From Sulfuritalea sp. (GTDB lineage Bacteria > Pseudomonadota > Gammaproteobacteria > Burkholderiales > Rhodocyclaceae), in contig JAUXUK010000039.1 of assembly GCA_030680805.1 (NCBI GenBank), forward strand, positions 1 to 43,690: a DNA stretch of 43,690 nucleotides, given 5' to 3'. How positions within the stretch are numbered: position 1 is the first letter of the stretch; each line of letters opens with the position of its first letter. Below are positions 18,811 to 25,750 of the stretch, piece by piece. A program made the translations under genes and the position numbers. Below the pieces are notes generated by a model that ran no database searches, was not told the DNA's origin, and saw only the letters and a program-made list of their open reading frames with translations.

Positions 18811-19548
18811 ATGCTTGGTATCATTGGCGGCAGCGGCTTGACCCAGCTGGCAAACCTGGATGTGTCGCATCGCGAGGTGGTGCGCACGCCGTATGGCGAG
18901 CCTTCCGGCCCGCTGACCTTCGGCCGCATCGGCGGCCATGAAGTTGTTTTCGTCGCTCGCCACGGCTACGGGCACACGATTCCGCCGCATCTGGTGAACT
19001 ACCGCGCCAACATTCATGCCCTGGAAACCTCGGGTGTGACGCAAGTCGTTTCGGTGGCATCGGTTGGCGGCATTCGCGGCGATCTTGGCCCCGGCGCGCT
19101 GGTGGTGCCGCACCAGATCATCGACTATACGTGGGGCCGCGAAATGACGTTTCAGTCGGGCGGTGACGGTCCCGTGATCCATGTTGATTTCACCGATCCC
19201 TACGACGCGGCGGTGCGCCAGCTCCTGCTCGATGTTTCGCGCCGGATCGGCGAAGACGTGATCGATGGCGCGGTATATGCCACGACGCAAGGACCGCGTC
19301 TGGAAACAGCCGCGGAGATCAACCGCATGGCGAAAGACGGCGCCGACATCGTCGGCATGACCGGCATGCCCGAGGCGGGACTGGCGCGCGAACTGGAATT
19401 GCCCTACGCCGCGCTTTGCGTGGTGTCCAACTGGGCAGCGGGTCGCGCGGATTCCCTGCATGGCATCAAGTTCGACAGTCTTGAAGCGGTGCTGCAACTG
19501 GCCATGACTCGCGTTCGGCGGGTTATCGAAGGAATTTGCCAGGCATGA
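18811..19548 (+). CDS. S-methyl-5'-thioinosine / 5'-methylthioadenosine phosphorylase family protein
   Basis: A 245-residue purine nucleoside phosphorylase of the MTAP family. Motifs include [10 protein letters not shown] (phosphate loop), [32 protein letters not shown] and [18 protein letters not shown]. The first steps of methylthioadenosine salvage are expected; in Pseudomonas a relative prefers methylthioinosine. The segment VVSNWAAG has Asn where adenine-specific enzymes usually have Asp, which points to a 6-oxopurine such as methylthioinosine. ATG 18811 has AGGGGA upstream. It overlaps def by 4 bp. Confidence 0.88.
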   Translation: MLGIIGGSGLTQLANLDVSHREVVRTPYGEPSGPLTFGRIGGHEVVFVARHGYGHTIPPHLVNYRANIHALETSGVTQVVSVASVGGIRGDLGPGALVVPHQIIDYTWGREMTFQSGGDGPVIHVDFTDPYDAAVRQLLLDVSRRIGEDVIDGAVYATTQGPRLETAAEINRMAKDGADIVGMTGMPEAGLARELELPYAALCVVSNWAAGRADSLHGIKFDSLEAVLQLAMTRVRRVIEGICQA

Positions 19549-20072
19549 TCCGCGAGGTATTGCGCATGGGCGATCCGCGCCTGCTCCGGGTGGCGCAGCC
19601 CGTCACCGCTTTTGCAACAGCGGAGCTGGCCGAACTTCTGCGAGACATGCGCGACACCATGGCGCATCTGGACGGTGCGGGACTTGCCGCGCCGCAGATC
19701 GGCGTTGATCTGTGCGTGGTGATATTCGGTTCCGTCTTGAATCCGCGCTACCCGGATGCGCCGGCCGTGCCCGATACGGTACTGATCAATCCGGAACTGG
19801 TTCCGCTTTCGGATGAAGAGGAAGAAGGCTGGGAAGGCTGTCTTTCGGTGCCCGGATTGCGCGGCTGGGTGCCGCGCTGGAAGCAGCTGCGCTACGCCGG
19901 CTTCGACGAAACCGGTCGGCGTTTCGAGCGCACGGTGGACGGCTTCCATGCGCGCGTCGTGCAGCACGAATGCGACCATCTCGACGGGATTTTGTATCCT
20001 ATGAGAATCAGAGATTTCCGTCTATTCGGGTTCACTGATGTCCTGAATATCCCCGATGTGGCTGATGAATAG
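19545..20072 (+). CDS. def: peptide deformylase
   Basis: A 175-residue deformylase that removes the formyl group from new proteins. The three motifs are [10 protein letters not shown] (near 42), EGCLSVPG (near 98, metal-binding Cys) and QHECDHLDG (near 138, HExxH). It is of the shorter-C-terminus type seen in many beta- and gammaproteobacteria as a second deformylase; a main def next to fmt may exist elsewhere. ATG 19545 overlaps the previous stop (ATGA). A strong terminator follows. Confidence 0.92.
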   Translation: MIREVLRMGDPRLLRVAQPVTAFATAELAELLRDMRDTMAHLDGAGLAAPQIGVDLCVVIFGSVLNPRYPDAPAVPDTVLINPELVPLSDEEEEGWEGCLSVPGLRGWVPRWKQLRYAGFDETGRRFERTVDGFHARVVQHECDHLDGILYPMRIRDFRLFGFTDVLNIPDVADE

Positions 20073-20107
20073 GCGGTTTGGAAGCGCCTGAATTCCGATT
20101 AGGAACG

Positions 20108-20130
20108 CCCCGGCTCCGGCCGGGGTTTTT
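20108..20130 (+). terminator. terminator after def
   Basis: CCCCGG (20108-20113) pairs with CCGGGG (20120-20125) around a 6-nt loop, followed by five T residues. It ends the phosphorylase-def transcript and insulates the toxin-antitoxin promoter just downstream. Confidence 0.85.
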
Positions 20131-20134
20131 CTTC

Positions 20135-20163
20135 CTTGATCTTATACGCGCCATGCGTATAAT
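20135..20163 (+). promoter_or_regulatory. promoter and operator of the second toxin-antitoxin pair
   Basis: TTGATC (20135-20140), a 17-bp spacer and TATAAT (20158-20163) form a strong promoter. A perfect 8-bp inverted repeat, TTATACGC (20142-20149) and GCGTATAA (20155-20162), fills the spacer and overlaps the -10, the expected place for repression by the antitoxin or toxin-antitoxin complex. Predicted transcription starts at about 20170, the toxin ATG, so the toxin mRNA may be leaderless. Confidence 0.75.
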
Positions 20164-20169
20164 TAAACC

Positions 20170-20496
20170 ATGAAATTCGAGTTTATCGAATCCCCGATCT
20201 TCACGTCCTATCTGTCCGACTACTTGGCGGATGAGGAATACACGGCGCTGCAGGAATACCTCTGCGAGCATCCTGATGTCGGCGATATGGTCAGGGGTTC
20301 CGGTGGAGTGCGGAAGCTGCGATGGGCTCGTCCTGGGACCGGAAAATCTGGCGGTGTGCGGGTGTGCTATTACGTGCGCACCAGAGCCGGGCAGATATTG
20401 ATGCTGGTGATCTACGCCAAGAGTGCGAAGGACTCGATTCCGGGTCATGTACTCAAGGAACTCAAGGAGGAAATGGAATATGCCGACGATGACTGA
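20170..20496 (+). CDS. RelE/HigB-like type II toxin
   Basis: A 108-residue toxin-family protein: MKFEFIESPIFTSYLSDYL, then LQEYLCEHPDVGDMVRGSGGVRKLRWARPGTGKSGGVRVCYYV and LMLVIYAKSAKDSIP, the strand pattern of the RelE/ParE fold with basic residues in the core. It would inhibit growth by mRNA cleavage. The gene overlaps the antitoxin gene by 17 bp, and a good AAGGAGG inside its end serves the antitoxin. It is unrelated in sequence to the toxin at 803. Confidence 0.85.
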   Translation: MKFEFIESPIFTSYLSDYLADEEYTALQEYLCEHPDVGDMVRGSGGVRKLRWARPGTGKSGGVRVCYYVRTRAGQILMLVIYAKSAKDSIPGHVLKELKEEMEYADDD

Positions 20497-20899
20497 AAAA
20501 GCCCTTCAAGCCCGCGACGCCAAGCGCGACATCGGCGCGGAATTGCTGCAATCCGTGCGCGATCTGAAAGCCGGTCGCTGGGGGCGGAAGACCACGATTG
20601 AGACCCTGCCCGATGGCTCTGTGCGTCGCCGTATCGAGTTGCCGAGCGGCAAGGTGGCAAAGGATGAAATCGTGACCGGCGCGCGATGGGCGTTGCTTTC
20701 GGCACGGTCTCATTCCGGATTGTCACAGGCCGAGTTCGCGGTAGCCCTTGGGGTTTCCAAGCGCACCTTGGAAAACTGGGAGCAGGGGCGTGCTGAACCC
20801 ACCGGCCCGGCCAAGGTACTGCTGAGTCTGGTGGCCAAGTACCCGGACACGGTAAAACGCTTGGCGAAGATTCGGCCCGAGGAACTGGCGGCAATCTGA
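20480..20899 (+). CDS. XRE-family antitoxin
   Basis: A 139-residue protein with an N-terminal basic segment (residues 1-60) and a C-terminal helix-turn-helix (LLSARSHSGLSQAEFAVALGVSKRTLENWEQG, about 73-105) typical of HigA/MqsA-like antitoxins. ATG 20480 has AAGGAGG nine bases upstream; the in-frame ATG at 20489 is too far. It would bind the inverted repeat at 20142-20162 and neutralise the toxin. Confidence 0.85.
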   Translation: MPTMTEKALQARDAKRDIGAELLQSVRDLKAGRWGRKTTIETLPDGSVRRRIELPSGKVAKDEIVTGARWALLSARSHSGLSQAEFAVALGVSKRTLENWEQGRAEPTGPAKVLLSLVAKYPDTVKRLAKIRPEELAAI

Positions 20900-20902
20900 G
20901 AC

Positions 20903-21091
20903 ATGAAGCGCGCTCACATCATTCCTATGACCAGCGGCGATGAGTTCGACGTCCTGACGCGCTGGCGGCATGTCTATCACTGGAAGCCCGGCACGCGAAA
21001 AGCCATAAAGCGCGGATACCGCAGGCGACAGAGGGCGATGGAGCGCGGGCAGTTGATGCGTGGTGAGGAAATTGGGTGCGGCCAGATATGA
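20903..21091 (+). CDS. small basic protein of unknown function
   Basis: A 62-residue frame beginning 3 bp after the antitoxin stop. The protein is strongly basic, with WRHVYHWKPGTRKAIKRGYRRRQRAMERG in its middle written here only as the motif KPGTRKAIKRGYRRRQRA. It has no recognised domain. Position in the toxin-antitoxin transcript and charge suggest a nucleic-acid-binding accessory or phage-derived protein, but no function can be assigned. The start lacks a clear ribosome-binding site. Confidence 0.5.
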   Translation: MKRAHIIPMTSGDEFDVLTRWRHVYHWKPGTRKAIKRGYRRRQRAMERGQLMRGEEIGCGQI

Positions 21092-21122
21092 GCTTGCTCC
21101 GGGCGCGAGTGGGGTAGCTCCT

Positions 21123-21524
21123 TTAAGTTGCCTTGGCGAGCTTTGCCTTGAGCCGTTGCGCCGTCTTCTCGACACCGACGATGAAGCGGTTGTGCTTGCC
21201 ACGGGCCACTTCTTCCACCGTGTCCCGCGCGGAAAAATCAAAGCAGACAGCGCCGCCATTGACCTCGGTCAGCGTCACCGTGATCTCGACCCACATGCCG
21301 AGCAGCGTGGCGCCGACGTGATCCAGTTCCACCCGGGTGCCGACGGAGTCCTTGCCCGCTTCGATGTGTGCCAGCAGCAGATCGCGGCACGCCATCTCGA
21401 TGTCGTAGAGCAGGTTGGGCGTCGAGTAGACCCGGCAGTCGTCGCCCATGAAGCTGATGGTGCGCTCCCGGTCGATTTCAACGCGGCGGGTGGCCGAGAG
21501 GCCGGCTTTAAGTGTTTCGCTCAT
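21123..21524 (-). CDS. FlK-like hotdog acyl-CoA thioesterase
   Basis: A 133-residue hotdog-fold protein. It can be aligned with fluoroacetyl-CoA thioesterase FlK: Thr35 in YSTPNLL, Glu43 in DIEMACRD and His69 in ELDHVGATLLG have the same spacing as the FlK triad Thr42, Glu50 and His76 (a constant offset of seven). A CoA thioester is therefore the likely substrate. Its ATG overlaps the stop of the acyl-CoA synthetase gene (ATGA), with GAGGA upstream, so the two proteins are made together. In the pad locus the natural substrate could be a dead-end aryl-CoA; this is inference. Confidence 0.8.
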   Translation of the reverse strand: MSETLKAGLSATRRVEIDRERTISFMGDDCRVYSTPNLLYDIEMACRDLLLAHIEAGKDSVGTRVELDHVGATLLGMWVEITVTLTEVNGGAVCFDFSARDTVEEVARGKHNRFIVGVEKTAQRLKAKLAKAT

Positions 21525-23644
21525 GGTGTGTCCTCGATTGAAGTGGGTTTGTTTGAGTGGCGGTTCTTGAGTGAGTCGGCATACAGGCGCGCCTCGACAT
21601 AGCGCACCAGCGCCTTGGTGCCTCGCGCGCAGTTGCGGAAGATGCAAGCCCCCTGATCCATCAGTCGCGCGCACATCGCGTCGTAGAGCTTGCCTCCATC
21701 CACGATGCCGATGACGGGCTTTTCGTTGCGATCGACAAGGGGCGGCATCAGATGCACCGTGCTCTTCGGGTCAGTGATGTCGAAGCCGGGGCGCAGCGCG
21801 CTCGTTTCCAGGGCCCGCACCGAGGGGGCGGTGGGATCGAGTCCGACCACCACGGCGTCGATGTTGGGATCCTGCAAAAAGGCTTCGACGATTTGCAGAT
21901 GCGCTTCGTCGTCCGCGCCGGGATTGATGTCGATCGGGTTTCTGACCTCTACCAGCGTATTGAGCTTCTTGGCCAGCAATATCTCTTCCAGATTCCGGAT
22001 CGTGCCGGGTTCCAGATCGCCCATCGCCATTGCGAATGTGTCCGATTCGATGTTGTCGGCCATGCCGACCGCCTCGAATCCCGCGCCGCTGATGGCGCCG
22101 AGGCGATTGCCGCCGATTTTCTTATTGTGCAGCGCGCCTGCAATGTAGAACAAGTCGTCGAAACTGTTGAAGTCCTCGGCGACGATGGCTCCGGCCTGAC
22201 GCACGACGGAGTCGAACAGCGTCGGGCCGCCCGCAATGGATGCGGTGTGTCCCATCACGCCGGCCATGCCGGGAGCCGTCTTGCCGGACTTGTAGACCAC
22301 GACCTGCTTGCCGTTCAGCACGGCCTTGCGTACCGCCCTGGCGAAGTCGAGGCCGTCCAGGTCCTTGAAGCCCTCGATGTAGATGCCGAGCGTTTCGATT
22401 TCCGGCAGTTCGGCAAAGTAGCCGAGCATGTCGCCGTGGGTCAGATCGGTCTGGTTGCCGAGGGCCAGCATGTAGCGCGGATCGAGCCATGGGTTCTGGC
22501 TGAGGCGGGTGATCATGAAGGCGCCGCTCTGGCTCAGCATCACCGAGTTTCTTTCCGGCTTCTTCTGCGGCTTCGGCAGTCGCTCTAGAGGGATGAACCA
22601 GGAGTCATAGGAGCCTGGATGCGAAACCACGCCGAGGCAATTGGCGCCGAGGAAGATCGGACCGCCGCCCGGCTTGCCGTGGGCCGCGTTGATGCGCACT
22701 GCCAATGCGGCGGCAGGTTCGCGGCTGGCCTTGGTCTCGCCGAGGCTGCCGGGAATCAGCATGACCGATTCCACCGAGTCGGTCTCGATGATTTCATCGA
22801 TGAGTTCGTACACGGCGCTGGCCGCGACCGCCACGATCAGCAGATCGAGTTTGTGGTCCAGGGCCTTCAGGCTTTCGACGCACTTGATGCCGTCGATCTC
22901 GGTTTCGCCCGGACGAATGATGCACAGGCGTTCCTTGCTGTAGCCGCTGCCCATCAGGTTGCGCAGAATGATCCGGCCGAAATTCATGTTGGCCGACGAG
23001 ACGCCGATGATGCCGATCGAGGCCGGATGAATGAGTTTGGCGATCTTGTGGATGGGGCGGGGCAGGCGACGTGCCGGTGGCGAGCCGAACTCGCAGCGCG
23101 CCGTGTGTACTGTCAGCCGGTCGCCAACATGGGCGGGATTGAGCTCGAGACTCTGCAGCACGAATTCGGCATCGGGATTCTCCGGCGAAAAGGCTTTGGC
23201 CAAATCGAGAATGTGCTCGAAGCAGGTCTTCAGCAGGGTGTCGGGGAGGCGGCCGCCTGCTTGCCGGCCGATCCGGGCAAGCCTCTGATACGACAGAGTG
23301 CGCTTGAAGAGATCCAGAAAGCCTGTCGCATCCGTCAGATCGGTGGCCGCATGGACCGAGGCGCGATCTTTTTTGAAGTTGCCTTCATCCAGATCGGCAT
23401 CGGGTCCGCCCATGCCGGCGCTGATGACCATGCCGAATTCGCGGGTGTTGCTCAGGCTGATGCGGAGCGCCAGCGGGCCCGACGGGACAGCCGGGGCGAA
23501 GCTGATGCCGAGACCGGAAAGCAGGCTGCCCAGTTCGGCCTGGTTCAGGGTGTTGTGTCCGGAGGCGGCGGCCTGGCGGAACAATTCAGTCATTCCAGGG
23601 GCTTTCGCGGTGGCGCTTGTTGCGGACTGCGGGGGATTGCTCAT
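21521..23644 (-). CDS. NDP-forming acyl-CoA synthetase-like protein
   Basis: A 707-residue protein of the ADP/NDP-forming acyl-CoA synthetase superfamily, with the domains in swapped order. An ATP-grasp-like part is at the N-terminus (NQAELGSLLSGLGISFAP, EFGMVISAGMGG, VLQSLELNPAHV; about 40-200). The CoA-binding Rossmann domain follows (IHPASIGIIGVSSANMNFG, about 225-360), then the flavodoxin-like ligase domains (VMLSQSGAFMITRLSQ, TAPGMAGVMGHTASIAGG with the expected active histidine). Such enzymes interconvert acyl-CoA plus NDP and phosphate with acid, CoA and NTP. The ATP-grasp part looks short, so activity is not certain. ATG 23644 has GGGAG eight bases upstream. It is downstream of the PaaX-type regulator and translationally coupled to the thioesterase. 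Confidence 0.82.
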   Translation of the reverse strand: MSNPPQSATSATAKAPGMTELFRQAAASGHNTLNQAELGSLLSGLGISFAPAVPSGPLALRISLSNTREFGMVISAGMGGPDADLDEGNFKKDRASVHAATDLTDATGFLDLFKRTLSYQRLARIGRQAGGRLPDTLLKTCFEHILDLAKAFSPENPDAEFVLQSLELNPAHVGDRLTVHTARCEFGSPPARRLPRPIHKIAKLIHPASIGIIGVSSANMNFGRIILRNLMGSGYSKERLCIIRPGETEIDGIKCVESLKALDHKLDLLIVAVAASAVYELIDEIIETDSVESVMLIPGSLGETKASREPAAALAVRINAAHGKPGGGPIFLGANCLGVVSHPGSYDSWFIPLERLPKPQKKPERNSVMLSQSGAFMITRLSQNPWLDPRYMLALGNQTDLTHGDMLGYFAELPEIETLGIYIEGFKDLDGLDFARAVRKAVLNGKQVVVYKSGKTAPGMAGVMGHTASIAGGPTLFDSVVRQAGAIVAEDFNSFDDLFYIAGALHNKKIGGNRLGAISGAGFEAVGMADNIESDTFAMAMGDLEPGTIRNLEEILLAKKLNTLVEVRNPIDINPGADDEAHLQIVEAFLQDPNIDAVVVGLDPTAPSVRALETSALRPGFDITDPKSTVHLMPPLVDRNEKPVIGIVDGGKLYDAMCARLMDQGACIFRNCARGTKALVRYVEARLYADSLKNRHSNKPTSIEDTP

Positions 23645-23703
23645 GGTCTGACTCCCAGGGTGCAGCACTATCAACAGGGTGGTGCCGGGGAGTGACTATA
23701 ACA

Positions 23704-23741
23704 GATACAGAAATTACAATAAAGTTTAGCCTTAATGTATC
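23704..23741. promoter_or_regulatory. split inverted repeat upstream of the acyl-CoA synthetase gene
   Basis: GATACA (23704-23709) and TGTATC (23736-23741) form an inverted repeat with a 26-bp centre. The left arm lies in GATACAGAA and the right in TGTATCG, exactly as at 24835-24874. On the minus strand it overlaps a possible TATAGT -10 near 23697-23702. It is the best candidate for binding by the neighbouring PaaX-family regulator. Confidence 0.6.
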
Positions 23742-23767
23742 GGTTGATATCCATCAATCGTGGAGGC

Positions 23768-24784
23768 TCAGGGACGCTCCGGCGTCGAAGGCAGATCCAG
23801 CCCGCCAAAGCGCTCGTAGAAATAGGGTGCCGCAGCAGGTAGCGGACCGTTGGCGGTCTCGCAGACCGAAAGCAGGTGCTTCTGGGCCAAGGGGTAGGTG
23901 ATGCTGTAGAGGTCGCGGCACAACTGGCGCGCGACGCCCCCGCTCCAGTTGGCGGGTAGCAGCTGCGAAGGCAACTGCGGATCGTGCAGCAGCGCGCGGC
24001 GGAAGTCGTGCATGAGAAGCGTCTGCACCAGAAAGCACTGCTCGGGATCGAGGTCGCTGGCGGCGCGCAGGGTTCGCAGTACCGGCCGGAACAGTTCTAT
24101 GAAGGCAAGGTACTTGGCGGAGAGCGCCTCCAGATTCCAGCACTCATGCACCAGCTCCTGCAGCGGCTTGCTGGTCAGGGCGCTGATATTGGTGGCCCTC
24201 ATTGCCACGACCTTGTCGTGGGCGCCCGTTTCCTGAAGGATGTCCAGCAGGGCCTCGGTATCCGCCGAGGGATGCGCCAGTATCCCCGAGGCCAGCGCAC
24301 CGTAGCCCGCCCAGGCCAGTTCCTTGCGCAGGGCATCGCGCTGGGGGCCGGCCAGCGAGGAAGGGATGATGACCAGCTGCCACTCTCCGGTCCAGGTGTC
24401 CTGCGGAGCGAAATAAATCCGCCGGTAGGCATGTTCGAAGCGGCGCCGGCCGGAGGTGGTCAGGCTGTAGTAGCTCTTGCGGCCCAGTTGCTCCGAAACC
24501 AGCCATTTCTCCTGCGACAGGCGATAGACGCTGGTGCGCACCATTCGTTCGTTGAGACCAAGAGGCTCCACCAGCTTGATGAAACTCCCGAGCCAGACCG
24601 TGCCGCCGTGCGGGGCGATGAAGTCGCCGTAGACCGTGATGATCAGCGAGTTGGCGCGGGTGGGGTGCTGATCGAGGAAGTCCTTGATCCACTGGCTGAT
24701 ATGTCGGCTCTTCACATGTAGTCCACGGGTGAGTTTGGCGTGACGTGATGCGGGGGTAGTTGCGGGGCTTTGCGCATCACGCAT
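23768..24784 (-). CDS. PaaX-family transcriptional regulator
   Basis: A 338-residue regulator of the PaaX family, whose members typically repress phenylacetate genes and release DNA on binding phenylacetyl-CoA. The N-terminal winged helix includes SLIITVYGDFIAPHGGTVW and MVRTSVYRLSQEKWLVSEQ, followed by GRKSYYSLTTSGRRRFEHA. The PaaX core (WTGEWQLVIIP, LLHDPQLPSQLLPANWSG) and C-terminal region follow. ATG 24784 is given; GTG 24715 would yield 315 residues, nearer the common PaaX N-terminus. It is divergent from fdhD-padB, placed like a local pad regulator. Confidence 0.88.
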   Translation of the reverse strand: MRDAQSPATTPASRHAKLTRGLHVKSRHISQWIKDFLDQHPTRANSLIITVYGDFIAPHGGTVWLGSFIKLVEPLGLNERMVRTSVYRLSQEKWLVSEQLGRKSYYSLTTSGRRRFEHAYRRIYFAPQDTWTGEWQLVIIPSSLAGPQRDALRKELAWAGYGALASGILAHPSADTEALLDILQETGAHDKVVAMRATNISALTSKPLQELVHECWNLEALSAKYLAFIELFRPVLRTLRAASDLDPEQCFLVQTLLMHDFRRALLHDPQLPSQLLPANWSGGVARQLCRDLYSITYPLAQKHLLSVCETANGPLPAAAPYFYERFGGLDLPSTPERP

Positions 24785-24834
24785 TGTAGTGGGTGGATAT
24801 GTATCCCGTATTGAGTATAAGGTAATTCTAATGT

Positions 24835-24873
24835 GATACAGAATGATTGCTTTTATGGAAGTAAAACTGTATC
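24835..24873. promoter_or_regulatory. split inverted repeat in the paaX-fdhD intergenic region
   Basis: GATACAG (24835-24841) and CTGTATC (24867-24873) are perfect 7-bp arms with a 25-bp centre. Counted as GATACA/TGTATC, the spacing is 27 bp against 26 bp at 23704-23741. Flanks also agree (GATACAGAA and TGTATCG). It lies between the regulator start and the fdhD start, where it could control the pad operon, the regulator itself, or both. Confidence 0.65.
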
Positions 24874-24925
24874 GTATTGGAAGTGGGGGTAAATTTTGCT
24901 CCTGCACCACGGGACGGAGCAGGCC

Positions 24926-25741
24926 ATGCAACGCGAAGCGGGTCCAGGCAGCGATGCACATAACAGCTACGGCGCGCAGCGCTGGGCGGATGGCGCTGTC
25001 ACGCATTCCGACGAGACCGTGGCGGAAGAGGTGCCCGTGGCATTGGTATACAACGGCATCTCCCACGCGGTCATGCTCGCTACGCCGCAGGACCTGGAAG
25101 ACTTCGCGATCGGCTTCAGCCTCAGCGAGTGCATCGTCGGGCGATCGGGCGAAATCCACGATCTGGAGATCGTCGAGCAGGCCAACGGCATGGAAGTGCA
25201 TATGCAGCTTTCCGCCGAGCGTGCCCATGTGCTCAAGCAGCATCGGCGCACCCTGGCCGGTCGCACCGGCTGTGGCCTGTGCGGCACTGAAAGCCTCGAT
25301 CAACTGGCGAAGCGGGCCGCTACTGTTCGCTCGTCGGCCGTGCTGGGCGCTGGCGCCTTGCCGCGCGCTTTGTCCGAGTTGCAGGAAATGCAGCATCTGT
25401 TCCATTTGACGGGTGCGGTTCATGCGGCTGCCTGGTGCGACGTCAATGGCGGCATCGAACTGGTGCGCGAAGACGTTGGGCGCCACAACGCACTGGACAA
25501 GCTGATCGGTTCTCTGGCGTTGCGGCGCAAGGCTTTTGATGGCGGCTTCGTCCTCATGACCAGTCGCGCCAGCTACGAAATTGTGCAGAAGGCCGCGGCC
25601 GTGGGCATTGCGGTCGTGGCGGCGGTATCGGCGCCCACCGGAATGGCGGTCAGGGTAGCGATTGACTCGGGCGTCACGCTGATCGGTTTTGTTCGTGGCG
25701 AGCGGCACTGCGTTTATTCCCATCCTGAACGCGTTCACTAG
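24926..25741 (+). CDS. fdhD: FdhD-like sulfurtransferase for molybdenum cofactor
   Basis: A 271-residue FdhD-family protein. The sulfur-relay motif CGLC is at Cys116 and Cys119 (RTGCGLCGTESL), and the family region EDVGRHNALDKLIG is present near 188. In E. coli FdhD moves sulfur from IscS to the Mo-bisMGD cofactor of formate dehydrogenase. Here it directly precedes padB, a bisMGD enzyme, so its client is probably PadB. ATG 24926 has GGAG upstream; a TTG at 24896 would add ten residues. It ends 9 bp before padB. Confidence 0.9.
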   Translation: MQREAGPGSDAHNSYGAQRWADGAVTHSDETVAEEVPVALVYNGISHAVMLATPQDLEDFAIGFSLSECIVGRSGEIHDLEIVEQANGMEVHMQLSAERAHVLKQHRRTLAGRTGCGLCGTESLDQLAKRAATVRSSAVLGAGALPRALSELQEMQHLFHLTGAVHAAAWCDVNGGIELVREDVGRHNALDKLIGSLALRRKAFDGGFVLMTSRASYEIVQKAAAVGIAVVAAVSAPTGMAVRVAIDSGVTLIGFVRGERHCVYSHPERVH

Positions 25742-25750
25742 TTGAGGAAA

